This document shows positions 1 through 13,106 of a DNA stretch of 64,000 nt, piece after piece. The notes beneath the pieces were generated by a model that saw only the letters and a list, made by a program, of their open reading frames with translations, did no database searches and was not told the origin of the DNA. A program made the translations under genes and the position numbers. Each line of letters begins with the position of its first letter. Positions within the stretch are counted from its first letter, which is position 1. The stretch lies in the NCBI RefSeq assembly GCF_905475395.1, contig NC_058337.1, positions 103,348,368-103,412,367 of the forward strand, in the 5' to 3' direction. The stretch comes from Chrysoperla carnea. Taxonomy: Eukaryota; Arthropoda; Insecta; Neuroptera; Chrysopidae.

Positions 1-446
1 TGTATTATAATATGTAAAATAGCTTTAGGTATAGATTTATGATGACGTCATATATACAACATAAATAATGACGTCATTATATGGTATAGTATATGTAATA
101 TACATGTAATATACATTACATTATGTATGATATAATGATGACGTATTAAAAATAATATTGATTTTTAAATGTATAGCGCGGTATAATAAGGTTCTATATA
201 TATAAACATTTTATTTTCGAGGTTAAGGTCTTGTATAATATACACCGAGTGCCACCAAAGTAACGTTACTGCCCAAGAACTCTCCATGACAGCATTTTTT
301 TTAACGTTTCAAATAAAAATTTTGAGTATCAAAAGAATCTATTGATATAGTGACCAAATTTGTATGATCTAGAGAAATGACTATGGTCGAAATCATGAAC
401 CTTAGTTTCAAAATTTCAAATAGAAACTCCCATTCTTACACAATCT
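1..446. other. AT-rich non-genic stretch
   Basis: No reading frame, RNA gene or repeat border that I can support. The stretch opens with AT-rich sequence containing several TGACGTCA/TGACGTAT-type CRE-like words near 45, 70 and 130, which may be chance in a region of internal repeats. Confidence 0.4.
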
Positions 447-760
447 ATATATGAAATATATCAAGGTATACTAAGATTAGTTCCAAGTTTGCAACACTTA
501 AAAATATTGATGTTACGAGAAAAATTTGGGTGTAAATAAAATCCATTTCCGATTGTCCGTTCGAATGTCTGCCCGCCCGTCTGTTTGTCCGTCTATGGAC
601 ACGATAACTCAAAAAGAGATATCAAGCTGAAATTTTTATAGCGTGCTCAGGACGTAAAAAGGGAGGCTAAGTTCGTAAATGAACAGCATAGGTCAATTGG
701 GACTTGGGTCCGTAGGATTCATATTTTAAACCGTTCGAGATAGAGCAAAAGTTTTAATGT
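447..760 (-). repeat. R1 dispersed repeat, partial copy
   Basis: Reverse-oriented copy of the commonest repeat in the window. It starts with the terminal hairpin region (ATATATGAAATATATCAAGG), continues through the conserved GTTACAAACTTGG-type block and the degenerate GTCCGTCT tract, and ends at the block that reads TCTATCTCTAACGGTTTA on the other strand. Only the 3' half of the family is present. Boundaries are approximate. Confidence 0.8.
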
Positions 761-2113
761 AATAATTAACCGATTAACCGATATTTCACAAAATTATTAA
801 TTAACTCCGACAACTACCTATACTTGAAGCTTTTTACAATTTAAATGTGCTTTTCTCTTTAGTTTACTATTGTTGGCCTTATAAACGACTTTTAGAAAAA
901 TCTATTTTCAAATATTTAAAAAAAAATGATCCTTTCAAAAGTTCTTGAACTGTCCCGTTACTTTTGCGATACCTTGTATTCAAACACAACATACAAACAT
1001 AGAATGCCTCCTACTGAAAGTACAGGAATAGGATGTTTGTTAAAAAAAATGTAGAAAAATATAATAAGTATACAAGGGCTTGCACTGAGGCTTCTACCCG
1101 CAAAAACTTCCTTTTTTTGAATTGTCGGAGTGTTACTTGTGGAAAATTTATTATAAATATGAAAACGAAACAAATTTTTGAAATTTACATAAAAAATTTA
1201 ATTTTTTCCGACATTTTCGGCAAATAGCTTGACCGATTTCAATGCGATTTTATTTTGAAGCATGTTTAACTGCGATGAAAAAGGAAAATATATCCAAACG
1301 TTTATAGAATTATCGTATTTGCTAACCATAAATACACCCATATGGTATGAACACAGGTCAATACGCTGCTGGACTTTGGAAGAACAAAAGAAAATAATAA
1401 TAAAGTCAAAAATTGTTAAAATATTTAGGTACTCATTTTACTTTTATTGTAGGAAATTTTATTTTGTTTTTTTTTTCCGTAATAAAAAATGCAAATGGAA
1501 ATTTTCTAATTATGAATACTTTATTCGATCCTGCGATAAGTTGCATTCAGGTTTTTTCTAGGCAGACTTTCCGATACAGATAAAAATGTTATTCTTTTTA
1601 AGTGTTCCTCTCTATATGTTTATTACAAAAATATCATGATATGCAAGTACTATCGGAATCATGAACTTTTCTATGCAATATCCTTTTTTTTATTTTAATA
1701 GATTGAGTTTTTAATTGAGGAAAATTTATCGGAATTTTTTTTATTTATTTGTAAAATTTTCAGTAAACAAGTGCCTGATACCCCTTGGTTGTTTAATTGG
1801 TATAATAATTGATAATCTATTCAAACGCATACAAATTCTCTGTTTTGTTCCTAACATGTCAGAAACGCAGCTCAAAATTTTTTACATATTAATTTTTAAC
1901 AAAATTGAATTTATAAAATTTAAAACTAAAAAATATTACAGTGTTACATCGGGTTTTTTATTTTAAATTTTGGAAATTTCATTTGTATACAAAAAAATTT
2001 GTAACTAACTCAAGTTATTAATAATAGTTATTTCCGGAATAATTTAATAGATAATATCTCTAAACTTGTGTGAATATTTATTATAAATATCGTGCTTAAT
2101 TGGTTTTATTTTC
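761..2113. other. AT-rich non-genic stretch
   Basis: Several open frames of 60-100 codons occur on both strands, but they are low-complexity (Phe, Lys, Ile, Asn rich), match no family I know and are what this base composition produces by chance. I see no supported feature. Confidence 0.5.
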
Positions 2114-2378
2114 AGTTCTTGAGTTTAAACTTCAACATTGTATACATTGATATATAATATACTTACAGTGTGTCGTATTTAAGATGAAGACATTCTCATA
2201 TTTTCGTTATTTATTGGAATATCGATTCGGAATCTTGTTCAGTCATGTAGGGTATGGATCACATGTTTTAAGATACTTAGCCGAAATCTAAACTCAGCCC
2301 ACTACAAATTGACAAACAGAGGCGACACACTATATATCGTATACACAATATATACTATGTTTAAACTCAAGAACTGTA
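2114..2378. repeat. Foldback element with nested TIR element
   Basis: The arm CAGTTCTTGAGTTTAAAC at about 2115 returns in reverse complement near 2355. Between the arms, 2167-2331 is bounded by AGTGTGTCG and its complement CGACACACT. The inner part (from ATTTAAGATGAAGACA) matches the ends of the 55745-57277 insertion, so this is a short non-autonomous member of that family sitting inside, or forming the core of, a larger palindrome. Confidence 0.65.
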
Positions 2379-2904
2379 CAAAACTCCAGAAGTTTTTCCT
2401 ACTAAATTGGTTAATTGAGTGATGCAGCTGTTGCATACTCAGTTTCATCATATTCCAAAGTTTGTATTGCTTAGAATTAGCAATCAAAAAACCTGTTTTT
2501 CCAACTTCCAAGTGCAATATCTCGGAAACAACTTAATTAAGCAAATATCAATCGAATTACTTTTAACTTCATAGTCAAGAATTACATCAAAATTTAAAAG
2601 GCAATTTGACTTAAGATGGTGAAGGACTCCCCTTAAGTGATTGGAGTACCCCGATCACTTTCGAATTTGCAGCATGAGATTTATTATACTTAGTTGACTC
2701 CCCTAAAATATTAAGCGCACTCTTTGGTAAAATATACTCTTTTGTCTCAATCACTTAGATATGAACATTAAACATCTGACGCACTCAAAAGTTATGAGGA
2801 CTATATTAAATACAATAAATTGCGAATCCACTTTCTTAAACATTTTTTAGATGACTCAGGGACAAGATATAAATTTTATTTTAATGTAATAATAAACTTG
2901 TACT

Positions 2905-3050
2905 TAAGGATGTACGAGCACCAAGGAAATTTGAAATAAAATGACTCAATTCTGAAAATTTTAGGGGAATTCATCATTAAAGTTGAAAATAAGGTACAAA
3001 TAATTTCAATCCTAAATCTAAAATTTGCCATGGTGCTCGTACTTCCTAAA
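2905..3050. mobile_element. Small hairpin MITE
   Basis: The left end GATGTACGAGCACCAAGG and the right end read in reverse complement (GAAGTACGAGCACCATGG) form inverted repeats of about 30 bases around a short spacer, total about 146 bp. One more end of this family is seen at about 34424 and a degenerate one near 14233. No coding capacity. Confidence 0.65.
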
Positions 3051-4511
3051 AGAATAATTTTTTTACTTTTAAATGTAAGTAAATATTGGGAAAAATTATT
3101 TCGATAGAAGTTGTTCACAAATTTTTCCAGGAAATTAAGAAAGCGATAAAATTTTTATTTACAAATATCTCAAAAACTATAAATCTTATTATACAAAAAA
3201 TGACATTAAGAATTACGAGAAAATTTTTAATATTTTTTTTTTCTGTTTTATTAAACTTAAACACAAATTTTTTCACCATTCAAAAGGACACAAAATATCT
3301 TTTCTATTGTTGTTTTGCATAAAAATTTTTGTCTTAAATCTTTATTCTCTAAGCGAATTTTTGATGAATTTGTTCGTACAGCAAAAATTTAAGATGAAAA
3401 AAAAAATTACTTTTTGAAAAGTTTGAATTGAGCATTGTTTAACTCAATATTGGGACAGCCACGATATTATGAGGTCAATATAATAATTTTTTTTAACCAA
3501 AAACGAAAAAACTAAAGTATTGTAATAAATTCTAGTTAATTCGTCTTTATTCTAATATAATCAGGAAAAAACACACCGTTTTCAAAATATCACGCCGTTT
3601 CCACATTCATATTATATATAGTTGTATTAAAAATAATTTCATTAGATAGATAGAGATTATATAGGTATTTGTAATTAAAATTAAAACACAATATGAACTT
3701 ACATTAGTTAAAACTATTTGTGAATTCTATATCTATAAATATCTATTCTATTCTATTTACTATACTATAACTCTATAACGTTACATTACTTACAATTACA
3801 ATTACAATCATTATAGATATATAGAAAACTTTAAATTATTACACACAAACTTCGTTCTATTCTCCTATTGTGCATCTTTTTTTCTATAAAAAATAGTTTT
3901 TAGATAATTTTTTTTAATTTAAATGTTACTAAAACGAATATTAAGAGATTTTATTTAAAAAAATTCATCTATTACTAACACATAAACGATTAATTAATTA
4001 ATTACGCAATTTTGTGACCTGATTTTTCTAGAGCTTTACTCCGAAACTATAAGAAATAGGATTCCAATGGATCCTTTCCCAGTGTTATAATCGTAAAATA
4101 AGCAAGTGTGATTTAATCAATTGGCAACCTTTTATCTTTCATAGTATACGGAAAAAATCTTTGGAAATTAAAGTACTCAATTGAATTCCCTGTGGTTTTC
4201 AGATATCGAAATTAAATGTTTTCGATAAATTCATTGGTTAATTGTGTATAATTTCTTGCTCAATCAGATTGTTTAATTTTAGGAGAATGAAATGCTATTT
4301 GAGAAATCGGCCTTTATCTCTTTCATTCCCTTATTGTATTATAGACGGATAACTTGAAGTTACCATACTTTTCTATTTCTTTTAATTTATATTTTCCTGA
4401 AAAAATTTTTAATTTACTTAAACCTTTTTTTCTTTTCTCTTTTTTTGTTTTGCATTTTTTAAATTAATGTATCTTTGTGTTAAAAAAAACCCCACAACTT
4501 TACATAGAGTA
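3051..4511. other. AT-rich non-genic stretch
   Basis: Poly-T and poly-A rich sequence without a credible gene. The open frame around 3086-3322 is Phe/Ile/Lys-rich low-complexity translation. No repeat border recognised. Confidence 0.5.
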
Positions 4512-5063
4512 TACAGGATAGTCCATTTTAATCTATTATGGCTAATAACTCGTTTTGTAGTTAACCAACCAAAAATATCCTAAACAAAAGTAGCAGAGTT
4601 AGATGGGGGACGTCTTGTTCTGACATCAGTGACCAAGTTCTTTGGATTACTTTAACTGTCATTTAAAACTTTTTTTTCGAAAATCGTTAGCTTTCGGAGG
4701 AAATGCGACTTAAAAATATGTCCTTACTACATTTAATCGAAAGAAAACACTCTAGATACAAGAAAAAAGGCTTTAGCCAAAGATTTTCATGGGTAATAGA
4801 GAACATTCACCTATATCCATGAGTTTGACCCACAGTTATCGACAAGCTTTAGGCGTATTTTCTTTCGATTAATGTTTTAAATAAAAAATAAATTTTTTTT
4901 TATGAGGAAGATCAACTTTCTAATTTAAAATACTATAGTACAATCTGATGTCAGAACATGATGTCCCCCAACAAACTCTGCAAATTTTGATTAAGTTATT
5001 TTTTTATTGATTAATTTCAAAACGAGCTATTAGCCATAATATATTACAATGGTCCACCCTGTA
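4512..5063. mobile_element. Foldback MITE, complete copy
   Basis: Long inverted repeat. The left arm starts ACAGGATAGTCCATTTTAAT and runs through TTATGGCTAATAACTCG to a GTTCTGACATCAG block. The right arm carries the same blocks in reverse complement and ends GGTCCACCCTGTAC. Arms are about 130-150 bases with several mismatches. Related partial copies lie at 27977-28360 (one arm plus centre) and 38040-38360 (centre only). Non-coding. Confidence 0.8.
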
Positions 5064-8000
5064 CATATATATTATAATTTACATTTTTTGTGACATAGAG
5101 ATACTATGGAATGTAAAACCGCGAAATAAAGAGTATAAAAATATTATTTTTCCAATTCGATAACATTAACTTCTATTTATCATTTATTTTTATAAAAAAT
5201 TAGAATACAAGTGAAAATCTAATTTTAATTATATTATATTAAGTATACTTATATATATTAATAAAATAATATAGATTAAAAATATACTTACATATTACTT
5301 TTATTTTAATTATAAAATAGATAATAAAACACTTTATTTATTAATATATATATATATATATATTAATTAATTAATTAATTAATTTTTTATATATTTAGAT
5401 ATTTATAAAATCATTTTAAACTATATATTATAATAATTATTAATATAAATAATTATAAATTTATAATATATATTATTATTTATATTATCATAATTTGATA
5501 ATATAATTTTATACATTATTATATATTTATTTATTTATTTATTTTTAAATATTATATCACTTTATATGAAAATAAATTAAATCACAAAATGTATATTTTA
5601 ATATAAATAATAATTCACATATATTACAAATGAAGTATGTGTTTTTTAAAAATGTTTATTAACACGTTTTTTCGTTAATAATAATAATATCATCAACAAA
5701 CACACTGCATCATAATACAGGTAACAAAAAAACCAAAAACTAAATAAACAAATCAAACAAACAACAAACACTATAATAATAATAAAAGTATTATACTACA
5801 ACACTACACCACGATTCACGACTCGCTAAAACTATACTTCTTTTTAATTCTTGTACTTGTAGTATCTTACTACTCTCATGTACTGTATTGAATTCAGTAT
5901 TGAACTATACTATACTATAGTATAAGTTTGTATCAACACTATACAGTATACACAAATCTGCAAACACAAATACATAAACATAAACATTCATTACTACATA
6001 AGAAAAGAAGTATACAAACATCACATCATAAGTATATACTTATTTTATTATGTATTATAACTTTTATATATATAGATATATATTATATATTTATTATAAG
6101 TTCTATATAGTGCTCATCAATTTTATATAGACTTACAGTGAAAGGCACATAGAAAGTTTTATGCTAGGTATAAAGAATGAAAACCTCATACTGTGACCTA
6201 CTGTGATTTCAAATGATCACCCATAGCACTCCTCGTTTCACCATTTAAATTACTATAAGTTCAGATAAATATTTTAAATGAGTAAAATTTTACATAATTC
6301 CAACTTCCAGAAATGACACCCGCATCCACAAAATATCTTGTAAATTCCACCGTACAGAGAATTGAAATAAATTTTTTACAAAAGAAGTATAAAAATTTAC
6401 TGTATCATTTTCATTGGATATCGAACCGCAGTTTTTAATAAGAATCAATTCTTTCAATAAATATTGTCGATATTGAAAAAAATAACGGTACTTTACTCCT
6501 AACCAAAATTTACAATTTTTGACAAACCTCGTATACGAATTCAAAAAATTTATATCTGATTTTTTCATTTTGTCTATGCTTAGATATTTGTATTGGACAA
6601 AGAGGCAGAGCCAAGTTTTGCTCGTGATCTGTAGTCACCTTTGAAGTGACAATTGAATTGGGCGGATGACAAAGTATTGCCTAATAGGAATACAATATTA
6701 TTAACGTAGGTACGTCTGCGAAATTTGCACAACAAGTGCGTAGCACGAGTTGGATAATCGCAGAAGTACGTTAATAATGCATTATCACACGTATATACTA
6801 AAAAACTTTTAAATTTTCTTTTTTCACTCCTTAGCCAATCATCCGCCCACTTCAATTTTCACATTTTTCCCACGCATACTGGGAGAAAAATACTTATTTT
6901 CTCATGGATGTAGATAAATAAGCTTTTTGTTTTGACATTTCATATAACTGGTGATGAAGATTTATGGACATCTGTTAATAATAATGTAGCTCAGCCCTCT
7001 ACCTCTTTAGGAAGTATCGTAATTTTCAAATACAAGATTCTTACTAAAAATTTAGTTTTCGACTTTCCATCATATTTGGATTGTTTTTTAACGTCATTAT
7101 ATTGCATTGTTATCAGAGTCTGAGCTATGTAATTATGTCGATTCTAAAGTTAATTTGTTTTATAGCAATAACCATGTGTTATTAAATATGTCTTGAACTG
7201 TATTTATAGTAACATATTATAGGTAATATATTATTGCATACATGAATATTTATACAAATTATTATTTAATATTGAACATTTTTTTTTTATAATAATCAAA
7301 TATAATCATTATAACTTTTTTTATTAAAGAATATTTGTATTAATTAAATAAATAAATAAATGATATCTTAAAGACATTTATATTTATTTGCTACATAATT
7401 ATATGTATATTTTATGTACCTTTTATAATTGTTTATTCGAAGTTATTGTTCATCTTTGGTTCCTTTTTAAGTGCTAGGTCACACGTTATCACTTTTATTT
7501 GACGTATATTAACGTTCGTTTTATACAAGTCAACTAGAAAATTTTTCGAATTAAAATTTCATTTCAAGGTACCGTGCAAACATTGTAGATATCACTACCT
7601 ACTAATTAACGACATTAAAATTTTTGATTGAAACATTTTTTCGAAAGCAAAATTAATTTTACACAAATTAAATTCAAAAATCTAAACATCTTCTTCAGGC
7701 TTGAACAAATGCATAGCTCTGAATCAACATAATTTAAAAACTGGTTTGATATATTTTTTGTTGAATATTTTTAAAAGAATCATTTCTATCAAAGTTATGC
7801 GTAGAAAATGACTACCTACCTACAGGCAATCAAAATTTTATTTTGGTGGAAGCGCAGGGTACATTTAATTTCGTTACAAATAGATAGGTTTAACGTATTG
7901 ACTTGCGCTCCCACCATTATGAAGTGCTTTACACTGAAAACTGTTAGCAAAAATCTGTTAATATGTATATGTCACCGTAATATTTAATTTCCGTCACATT

Positions 8001-8454
8001 TTAAACCAACTAGACATAACGAAATAAGTTGAAGTTTTCAATTATCGCTAGTTGGAGTGGTTTTTTGGAATCCGTTTACAATCTGACAAAAATTTTTTTT
8101 TTACCATATTTCGTTGACATATTTATGTTAGGAGGCTTGTTAGATTCGGAACTCGATGGCAAGAAATGTAAAATATGTTAGCTCTTTTATAAAAGCAATT
8201 TTATAAAAGATTCTTAAAAAAGAAAAAAAAAATTTAAATGAAAGTTCAATTTTTTGAAAGTCAGTCTTCTATTAAAAAATAGCTATCAAACATTGTCGTT
8301 TTAAGCATTTTAAATTTAAAATGGATATTTCCGTTGAAAACTCGAACTTGAATATCGAATTTTTTCACGATTCCTATACTCGTTTTACTTTTCAAGTAAG
8401 TAAACATATGGGTTTAATGAGATACGCATACTGTGATATGATACTTAGATTTTT
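5064..8454. other. AT-rich, low-complexity, non-genic
   Basis: 5180-5640 is almost pure A/T with TA and TTAA microsatellite tracts. The less AT-rich block at about 6580-6860 has a reverse-strand open frame of 91 codons with no motif I recognise. Nothing else can be supported. Confidence 0.45.
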
Positions 8455-8782
8455 ATACCTTGTATATATGAAATATATATGTATCAAGGTATACTTATTT
8501 TAGTTCCAAGTTTGTAACGCTTAGAAATATTGATGATACGAACCAAATTTTGGTATAAGTGTTGTAAAACAACCGAATTAGTCCATTTCCGTTTGTCCGT
8601 CTGACCGTCTATTCATCAGTCACCACGATAACTCAAAAACTAAAACAGATATCAAGTTGAAATTTTTATAACATGTTCAGGACGTAAAAAGTGAGTTTGA
8701 GTTCGCAAATGAGCAACATCAGTCAATTGAGTCTTGGGTGCGCAGAACTCATCTTGCAAACCATTAGAGATAGAACATACGT
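8455..8782 (-). repeat. R1 dispersed repeat, partial copy
   Basis: Reverse-oriented 3' half of the R1 family: hairpin region, GTAACGCTTAGAAATATTGA block, degenerate GTCCGTCT tract and the end block corresponding to TCTATCTCTAACGG. It is truncated before the family's 5' CAAGTGAAAACAAAC start. Boundaries are approximate. Confidence 0.8.
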
Positions 8783-11754
8783 TTAATTTTCCCCAAAATT
8801 AGAAAAGATTTAGCGAGCTTTATGATAGATTTTTATCAAAAAAAAGTTTTCTAGAAAAATTTTCGAAAACTTGACCTGTTTTTAGACTATCTATCGTTTT
8901 GTTCTTTGATCGGATCCCTTGAATGTTAATTACATACACTTTAATTATAAATATCTCGACTTCACAATCGATTGAAAAAAATTTTTTTTACACTATATTT
9001 TTAATTTCAACAAATGCTTTAAAAAAGTAGTTTTATGTCCAAACTACCTCAATGGGTACATTTTTACTAGATTTGCAGTTTTTATCAAATCAATTTTTGC
9101 ATAAAATTTAGTTTTTCCAATATTTTCCGGTTCATTTTACCGCCTCCGTGTATACAGACGTCAAATATATGAATTTTATAATAATTTTTTCAAAACATAA
9201 TCGCTATATAATACATATTCATTTGATCTGTAAAAATATCCGTACTAGTAGCGTGTGACTCATTACTCATTAGATTTTAAACACTCTAATTATAATTTGT
9301 ATTTATATTAGTAAGGGAAGGCGTAATACCTAGAATAAAAATGGACACGTATGTGTCTTTTTAAGGGGTTATATACAGTTTGAATTTTCAAAAAATCAAT
9401 GAATCGATTTTTTTATTGCATTTCTGGTGAGCAAGATTTCTGCGAATCGGCATAACCGACCGGATTCGAATTTTTACGCAATCTTTTTAGATATTTTCCC
9501 CAGGTGTTAATCGAAGGAATACGATTTCTAAAAATTATTTCGATATTTTGGAGTACTTTGAAGTTGGAAATTTTCTGAAGAATTTTGTTTTCTTTTTTAA
9601 GCCGTAATTTTGTCAATAAAAAAAAACCCTTTTTAGCGCTCGCAACTGGATATAGCCCCTTAAAGTCATGCATTAAAATAAACACAGGAAATTGTCTCTG
9701 TTATATCATTGTTATTCCTCAACATTTTTTTTTCGAGAATTTAAATACTAAACAAATATCGATAAAAACATATGAATCAATGTACCTAGAATCACGTCCA
9801 TCGATTATATCTGAAGGCGTTCCCTTCAGCATCTTATCGTTACCGTTCACTTTAGGGAGGAGAACCATAGAATATACGAAATTGAAAACTCTACATCTGT
9901 CTCTTACAGGCATGAGACATAACAGCCCAGCAACAGCTTCCTTCAACTGGTACTTTTGATGACTTTGGATGAATGAGACTTCTCTTTTGCATTTAAGCTT
10001 CACTTACCTATACTTGGTAGATCATATGAAATAAGAATATTAATATAAAACTGACTGCATACATATTATCATGCATCAAGGTACATCATTTTGTTAGATT
10101 CAAGGTACATGACTTTGCGTATTTGAAACTTTACTTCTTCAAAATTTAATGTTATAATATTATATAGAAATAAGACATAACAATTTAATACGCACCAAAC
10201 AATCAACGATTTACAATTTATTAAACAATATGCAATGTTCAGCTTGTAAATTCAAAATTTTTAAATTATTTTGGAACCTCCTTTCAATACAAATGATGTT
10301 CGGTTAATATCAATATCTGTATAAAAACTACATAATAATGAAAGAGTCAATAATTTGAGGATTGGTTATAGTAGTTGTGTACACATACATACTGCGGTCA
10401 GTCAAACAAACGATAGAACAGGGGTCAGATATATGCTATCGAAACCGTTAAGTTTTACGTGGTACTAAAATGAATTTACTAAAGTTAAAAATTGTTATAC
10501 AGATTGTATATTGCATATAAATAACAATCATGATTGTCAGTCAGTTAGGTGTTAGAACAGTGCTGGTCAGTCAGCCCTTATTTTTGAACAATAAATACAT
10601 CATATTCATTTATGATTTCCTTGGTATTTAAATGAATTTATAAAAGCTGAAAATTGTTATACCATAATTCTTAACCCATAATGATTTAAGGTACCAACAG
10701 TTGACTCTAGGTACCACATCTTACCTTAAACTGTATTATGGACATGAATAACTGTGTAGTGTTCAGTTCATTAATTTAATTAATAATACATTTATAGGTA
10801 CAATGTAGGTGGTAAAATATAATATTAAATAACTAAAGGGTGTTATAATTAAATTTTAAAAAAAAATTTTGTTATTTTAATTATATTTAATTAATAAAAA
10901 CAGATATTATTTATATTTTTATATATCATAAGTTTATACACATTTTTTTTTATTAAATTATTTAAAATATTTGAATAATTTAATTAACTATATTTTATTT
11001 ACTTTGGTGGTCTTACTACCTAAATTAATTATTAATTATTTATTACTAATTATTAATAATTATTTATTAGAAATATTAATTAATTGTATAATGTATAAAC
11101 ACATGTAAGTATTTATTTAGTATTTTAAATGTTTATACAATTGAAATTTAATGACTATAATAACAGGGTAGATGGGTAATATGTTCTAACGGATTTGAAC
11201 ATCATAAAAAAGATCTATCACACACATCAAAAAAATATCTTCTGTTTACCTACCTGTAAGAATAAACCTATCGGTGTTTCCGGCTAATTGTCCAAAAGTT
11301 AAGTAAATTATTAAAAAAATATAAAACCCGACTGCGTTAATTAAAATCTGAAAAGAAAGAAACAAGTCAAGTAGTTTACATAGCAACTTTAACTTTAACC
11401 TTTCCTTTTATCCATAAAAATTACACCGGTAAAATATGGTTTTTCAAATAGTTTTAATTTATTATTATTTATAACTCGATTTTTTCATAAAAAAATTAAA
11501 CAAATTATTTTCATAAAATTGAAAACAAATTATTCATAAAATGTATTATGCAAATTTTAAATTTGTTAAATCATTATTTTTAATTTAAAATATAAAAATT
11601 TTAGTTTAAATTTTCCGAACTAAAGTTAACATCAGCTTTTAAACGGTTATTTATCATCATATCTATTACCACCCACGCTAGAAATAAAAACTCAATGTCT
11701 ATCCAATTTATTCTAATTTTTCCAAAGTACTATGAACAGAAAACAAATAAAAAT
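8783..11754. other. Non-genic stretch with a degenerate duplication
   Basis: Overlapping open frames on both strands at 9413-10003 (90-124 codons) have more normal composition than their surroundings, but I recognise no domain. They could be a worn mobile element. Around 10396-10505 and 10537-10665 the sequence repeats imperfectly (GTCAGTCA...GATAGAACAG, then AATGAATTTA...AAAATTGTTATAC). The rest is AT-rich filler. Confidence 0.4.
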
Positions 11755-12300
11755 CAAGTGAAAACAAACAATTGACTGAGTTAATTGTTGAAATACCATG
11801 CATAGTCAGTGTTGATTTCTTTATCACATTACACAAACAAACATGTGACACATACATAACTGATAATCAAGTATAGTACATTTTATAAAATTTCCGCCTA
11901 ATTGGCGCCCTCACGGATAAACAGTGATGTTTACGAAAAAATGTTTCAAACAAAAGTTGTTTAATTTTTGATAAGGAACATTTTTTACATTTAAACTTTT
12001 GTTCTATCTCTAACGGTTTACAAGATGGGTCCTACGGACCCAAGACCCAATTGACCTATGATGCTCATTTACGAACTTGACCTCACTTTTTACGTCCTGA
12101 GTTCAGCTCGGTATCTTTTTTCGTTTTTGAGTTATCGTGTTCACAGACGGACGGACGGACGGACAACCGGAAATGGACTAATTAGGTGATTTTATGAACA
12201 CCTATGACAAAATTTTTTTCCTAGCATCATTATTTTTAAGCGTTACAAACTTGGGACTAAACTTAATATACCATGTATATTTCATATATACATGGTATAA
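11755..12300 (+). repeat. R1 dispersed repeat, full-length copy
   Basis: Near-complete copy. It has the 5' start CAAGTGAAAACAAACAATTG, a small palindrome (ACAATTGACTGAGTTAATTGT form), a GTAAACAGTGATGTTTACG block, TCTATCTCTAACGGTTTACA, a (GGAC)n tract near 12145, a GAAATGGACTAATTAGGTGA block and a 3' terminal hairpin TATACCATGTATAT / ATATATACATGGTATA. About 545 bp, non-coding. It could be a SINE-like or Helitron-like non-autonomous element; I see no target duplication. Confidence 0.85.
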
Positions 12301-12840
12301 TAATTGATATATAATAAAATTTATGGTAAAAATGTAAACAACATAGATTTTTTTCCTATATTGTATAAAATTGTTAACATCAAATGCCAAAGATTAAAAG
12401 TCTCATATGATGAATCTGACAATCCGCTAGTTAAAGATGTTTAATAAATTTTTCTAATCAAATACTTATAGGGCAAAGTGAAGACCCTTTTTTGTTGAAA
12501 AGAGTGTAAAACGAAGTCCCATCAGATTTTTCATAAAAAACATCGTAAATTGTATTTTTATTAAGTAAACTAAATTAATTGATGGTAAAATTTCCAATGA
12601 TAATTAATCAGAACCATAGGACTTATTATTATAGGAACCATAGGAGCAATTTTTTTAAATTATAAATACGTATTTCGACTAAAATATAACCATCATCTAG
12701 TAAAAATTAACTAATCACAATTATTATCCTGAAACATACGTTACTTGCAGCTAATTTTGAAACTGTTAATCCTAGATATAAGAAGGAAATTTTAAGTTAA
12801 TTTTAGGTAAGCGTATATTTACAGCCTTAAATTATAAACA

Positions 12841-13106
12841 ACAAGTGAAAACAAACAATTGATTGAGTTAATTGTTGAAATACCATGTATAAACAGTGTT
12901 GATCACATTACACATATACATGTCACATAGGTAACTGATAATCTCATATTAATACATACTATAAAATTTGTTTGTTAAAATGGACTAATTAGATGATTCT
13001 ATGAACACCTATACCAAAATTTTTTTCGTAGCTTCAACATTTTAAAGCGTTACAAACTTGGTACTAAACTTAATATACTATGTATATTTCATATATACAT
13101 GGTATA
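12841..13106 (+). repeat. R1 dispersed repeat, internally deleted copy
   Basis: Both ends of the R1 family are present (5' CAAGTGAAAACAAACAATTG and the 3' hairpin), but everything from the GTAAACAGTG block to the GGAC tract is missing, leaving about 265 bp. It lies only 540 bases after the full copy. Confidence 0.8.

Noticed and set aside
958-3322. Several open frames of 60-100 codons on both strands at the left edge
   Set aside because: Low-complexity Phe/Ile/Lys/Asn translations with no motif, overlapping frames and no splice structure; expected by chance at this base composition.
6580-6855. Reverse open frame of 91 codons in a less AT-rich block
   Set aside because: No recognisable family and no flanking gene structure; noted only as unexplained sequence.
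9413-10003. Pair of reverse open frames (90 and 94 codons) and an overlapping forward one of 124 codons
   Set aside because: Composition is more normal than the surroundings, but I could find no domain, no shared start or splice signal, and both strands are equally open.
12100-12170. Short spaced GGAC repeats considered as a CRISPR-like array
   Set aside because: It is a tetranucleotide tract inside an R1 repeat, with no spacer structure, in a eukaryotic genome.
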